DNA of 10,000 nt from Theodoxus fluviatilis (Eukaryota > Mollusca > Gastropoda > Cycloneritida > Neritidae), in assembly GCA_034096865.1 (NCBI GenBank), contig JAWQFJ010001831.1, positions 80,752 to 90,751 on the forward strand, read 5' to 3'. Position numbers and translations under genes: made by a program. How positions within the stretch are numbered: the first letter of the stretch is position 1; every line of letters starts with the position of its first letter. The notes under the pieces are model-generated. The model did no database searches, was not told the DNA's origin, and saw only the letters and a program-made list of their open reading frames with translations. Shown in pieces: positions 8,215-10,000 of the stretch.

Positions 8215-8403
8215 ACATGGGTCAAAAAGCACAAGGCAAAGTCCTGGGTCAAAAAGCACAAGGCAAAGACATGGGTCAAAAAGCACAAGGCAAAGACATG
8301 GGTCAAAAAGCACAAGGCAAAGACATGGGTCAAAAAGCACAAGGCAAAGACATGGGTCAAAAAGCACAAGGCAAAGACATGGGTCAAAAAGTACAAGGCA
8401 AAG
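8215..8403. repeat. Locally homogenised sub-array (ACATGGG variant)
   Basis: Seven long units within this stretch: the first at 8215, a TCCTGGG unit at 8242, then five more from 8269. Six of the seven start ACATGGG instead of ACCTGGG, a variant not seen elsewhere in the array. The last also has GTAC in place of GCAC. This suggests recent local amplification of one variant. Confidence 0.88.
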
Positions 8404-8458
8404 ACCACGAGGCAAAGACCTGAGTCAAAAAGCGCAAGGCAAATACCACGAGGCAAAG
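8404..8458. repeat. Right short-long-short module
   Basis: A short unit (8404-8417), a single long unit again ending CAAAT (8418-8444) and a short unit (8445-8458) mirror the composition of the module at 6874-6928. It lies 37 bases before the end of the array, while the left one lies about 206 bases inside. Confidence 0.9.
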
Positions 8459-8491
8459 ACCTGAGTCAAAAAGCACAAGGCAAAGATCTGG

Positions 8492-8503
8492 GTCATCGAT
8501 GAC
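8492..8503. other. 12-bp perfect palindrome at array end
   Basis: GTCATCGATGAC is its own reverse complement. Its first four bases are the last bases of the final partial repeat unit, and the rest is the first unique sequence, so it sits on the right border of the minisatellite. It could be a footprint of the border's origin or a coincidence. Confidence 0.8.
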
Positions 8504-9497
8504 TGCAGTGCAAGGCTGACCAACAGAGATTTGCGTGGATTTTCTTGATTGCTCTTCTCGAGACGCGAGATTACACACTGATGGTGTCACGGGACGGTTT
8601 TGAATCAGGGATTTGCGCGGTCTTGCAGAACCCCATTTTGAATCTAACATTATGCGAAAATGTCTGGCCGGAGCTCTAGTATTAGAAGTCGGTGTGTATT
8701 CACTATTTTCAGGATAGATATATGTGGTTTAGCATATGATTCTGAATCCTACAACATGTTGCTGATTCTCAGGAGAAGATTCTAATGTAGGATACGAGGG
8801 CGGTTTTCGGTCCACAGCTTGGAAACCCATGACCGGACACTGACCTCCAGGCCATAATACTGATGCCAAAGACGTAGCACGGGGCCTGACGCCGATTCTT
8901 TGGACACTGATTAGTTGTCAAGGAGGCATTTGAGTGTATGGAGGTTGGGGTCCTTCATTCAGAGACCGGCTTGGACGATGTCGGCGGAATCCTTTACCAG
9001 GGAAGCGTGCCTTCTGGATCGATGTCAGCTTGCTGGGCATGCTGCACTTATGTTGGCCCTAGGCTGTAGTTGTGCTGCTCTAAGTTTAATGGCAGTGACA
9101 CCAAAGTTAAGAGCCACTGCACTGGCACAAGCTGGAGCTGTGCTGGCTTCCGAGCTGCAGTTCTGATGAATCTCGACTGAAGGTCTACTAACACCAAACT
9201 GCACTTCTGCCGATTCCAGTCTTTTGACCTCCGGGCACTGGGATTGTGGATTCCTAGGCTCCAAGCCGTGCTTCTCTCACGCGTTTGTAGGTCGCTCGGT
9301 GCCAGGCTGCTGGCTGGAGGCCAGTGAAGGCTTATGGGCCACGTGGAAGTAGGAGATGACATTGAAACTGACCCCGTCCCATTATGTGCAGACTGGTGTC
9401 TTGTAAAAATCAATCTGAGGATGGCTTTTTGGTGGTAAATTCTGTGGTGCGTTTTTGAACGCCTCGGCCCACCTTGCACCATTTGAGAACATGCACT

Positions 9498-9517
9498 TGC
9501 GCATGCATGTACACACG
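9498..9517. other. 20-bp alternating pyrimidine-purine stretch
   Basis: Twenty bases alternate strictly between pyrimidine and purine, including TGCGCATGCATG with a nested GCATGC palindrome. Such sequence is prone to Z-DNA (established property). No function is evident. Confidence 0.6.
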
Positions 9518-9695
9518 AGTGCACGCTCTCACTCTCACGCGCATTCCTCTTCTTTTCATGATGCATGAGAACATCTGTTGATGTATGAAACATGTGCCGT
9601 TTGTTGTTCGATGCGTAGACTGTCAACTTCCTTGCTGTTGCTTTTGTGTGTTTTCATCATTCTTCCCTTTATATTCGTGCACTTTAGCCGCTTTT

Positions 9696-9707
9696 GGGGG
9701 GGGGGGG
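9696..9707. repeat. G12 homopolymer
   Basis: Twelve consecutive G on the plus strand followed by TTGTTGTT. Homopolymer length in assemblies is often inexact. Confidence 0.9.
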
Positions 9708-10000
9708 TTGTTGTTCCTTTGAGACGAAACTCTGCATTTCTTGTACAATACAGAACCTTAAACCTGAGGGGGACAGACAGAATGGTTTCAGAACCTTGGG
9801 CTTCAATGCGGCACTATGATAGGAACTTCATTTGGTGATCTGTTTGAGCATTTTTTGCAGCAGTTGGCGTTCTGAATAGAAAACGAGTGGCATGTTTTTT
9901 AAAATGTGTTTGTTTTTTGTGTTGTTCTAAAACTCCTTTGTGCCGTTTTACTCCCTTTTCATCTTGCATCGAATGTGGAACGATGTCACGATGCATTCTA

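Larger units (their letters stand above)
6668..8495. repeat. Two-unit (27 bp + 14 bp) minisatellite array
   Basis: The array parses completely into 27-bp long units (clean example at 6741-6767, beginning ACCTGGGTC and ending CAAGGCAAAG) and 14-bp short units (ACCACGAGGCAAAG). I count 61 long units, of which two near the left end are 32 and 25 bp, plus 12 short units, and a 10-base partial unit at 8486-8495. Short units start at 6668 (ACCATGAGG form), 6874, 6915, 7199, 7456, 7605, 7727, 7876, 8025, 8147, 8404 and 8445. The plus strand is about 70% purine and very T-poor. The long unit is 9 codons and open in all three plus frames and two minus frames, giving nine-residue repeats such as KAKTWVKKH or FDPGLCLVL. 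The long frames over it begin with GTG or TTG and are broken by short units and by TGA/TAA variants, so I do not call a protein. The left edge is more degenerate than the interior, as usual for tandem arrays. Confidence 0.97.
8496..10000. other. 1.5 kb without a supported gene
   Basis: Mixed-composition DNA. A minus-strand open frame of about 200 codons (9671-9048) and an 83-codon plus-strand frame (8915-9166) have no recognisable domain. The first ATG of the longer one lies inside the frame, and it runs through a His/Ser/Ala-rich segment derived from CA/TG-like text near 9490-9545. A Z-prone alternating stretch at 9498-9517 and a G12 run at 9696-9707 are the only other features seen. Confidence 0.5.

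Noticed and set aside
6668..8495. CRISPR array
   Set aside because: There are no unique spacers between repeats. Units are contiguous, diverge gradually, and lie in DNA of eukaryotic character with no cas genes.
7828..8502. 224-codon plus-strand frame and many 100-190 codon minus frames over the minisatellite as a repeat-protein gene
   Set aside because: Starts are GTG or TTG, the phase shifts at every 14-bp unit, and several phases are open simultaneously, as expected from a 27-bp period.
8915..9166. 83-codon Ala/Leu-rich plus-strand frame
   Set aside because: The hydrophobic stretch might suggest a membrane segment, but a longer minus-strand frame overlaps it and neither has independent support.
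9048..9671. About 200-codon minus-strand open frame
   Set aside because: No domain is recognised, no start ATG lies at the upstream end, part is derived from CA/TG-like text, and a chance open frame is credible.

Overview
The window looks like non-coding DNA from an animal nuclear genome. No prokaryotic gene arrangement, rRNA, tRNA, CRISPR array or recognisable transposon protein is visible. It is dominated by simple and low-complexity repeats: a CTTT tract, CTGC/CTGT and GGCT tetranucleotides, CA, GA, CT and GT dinucleotides, and long G and C homopolymers. These surround stretches of ordinary unique-looking sequence. Density of this kind, especially the CTGY tetranucleotides with compound CA/GA and CT tracts, is typical of molluscs, perhaps a marine gastropod. 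That placement is inference from texture, not from a recognised gene.

Layout: 1-339 unique; 340-583 CTTT-type polypyrimidine tract; 726-1018 CTGY/GGCT tetranucleotide region; 1514-1651 compound (AC)n-(GA)n microsatellite; 1652-2127 unique; 2128-2535 minus strand, the only stretch that reads like a plausible protein-coding exon (unrecognised product); 2786-3202 a polypurine block opened by 18 G; 3203-3739 unique; 3740-3885 a C27 run, C-rich spacer and (CT)n; 4452-4531 GT microsatellite; 4532-6667 about 2.1 kb without a supported gene; 6668-8495 a 1.8-kb minisatellite; 8496-10000 unique, with no supported gene.

The most structured object is the minisatellite at 6668-8495. By hand it resolves completely into two unit types: a 27-bp unit (61 copies, two with small indels) and a 14-bp unit (12 copies) that looks like the 27-bp unit with 13 internal bases deleted. 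The short units punctuate the array at distances of exactly 14 + 27n bp. Variant bases are linked to position relative to the short units, and both ends carry the same rare short-long-short module. Because 27 is a multiple of 3, the long unit is open in five of six frames, which explains many long but non-genic open frames. The 14-bp units shift the frame each time.

No pathway or operon can be described. The one candidate exon has no recognised domain, and the other open frames are explained by repeats or by chance, often with GTG or TTG in place of ATG.
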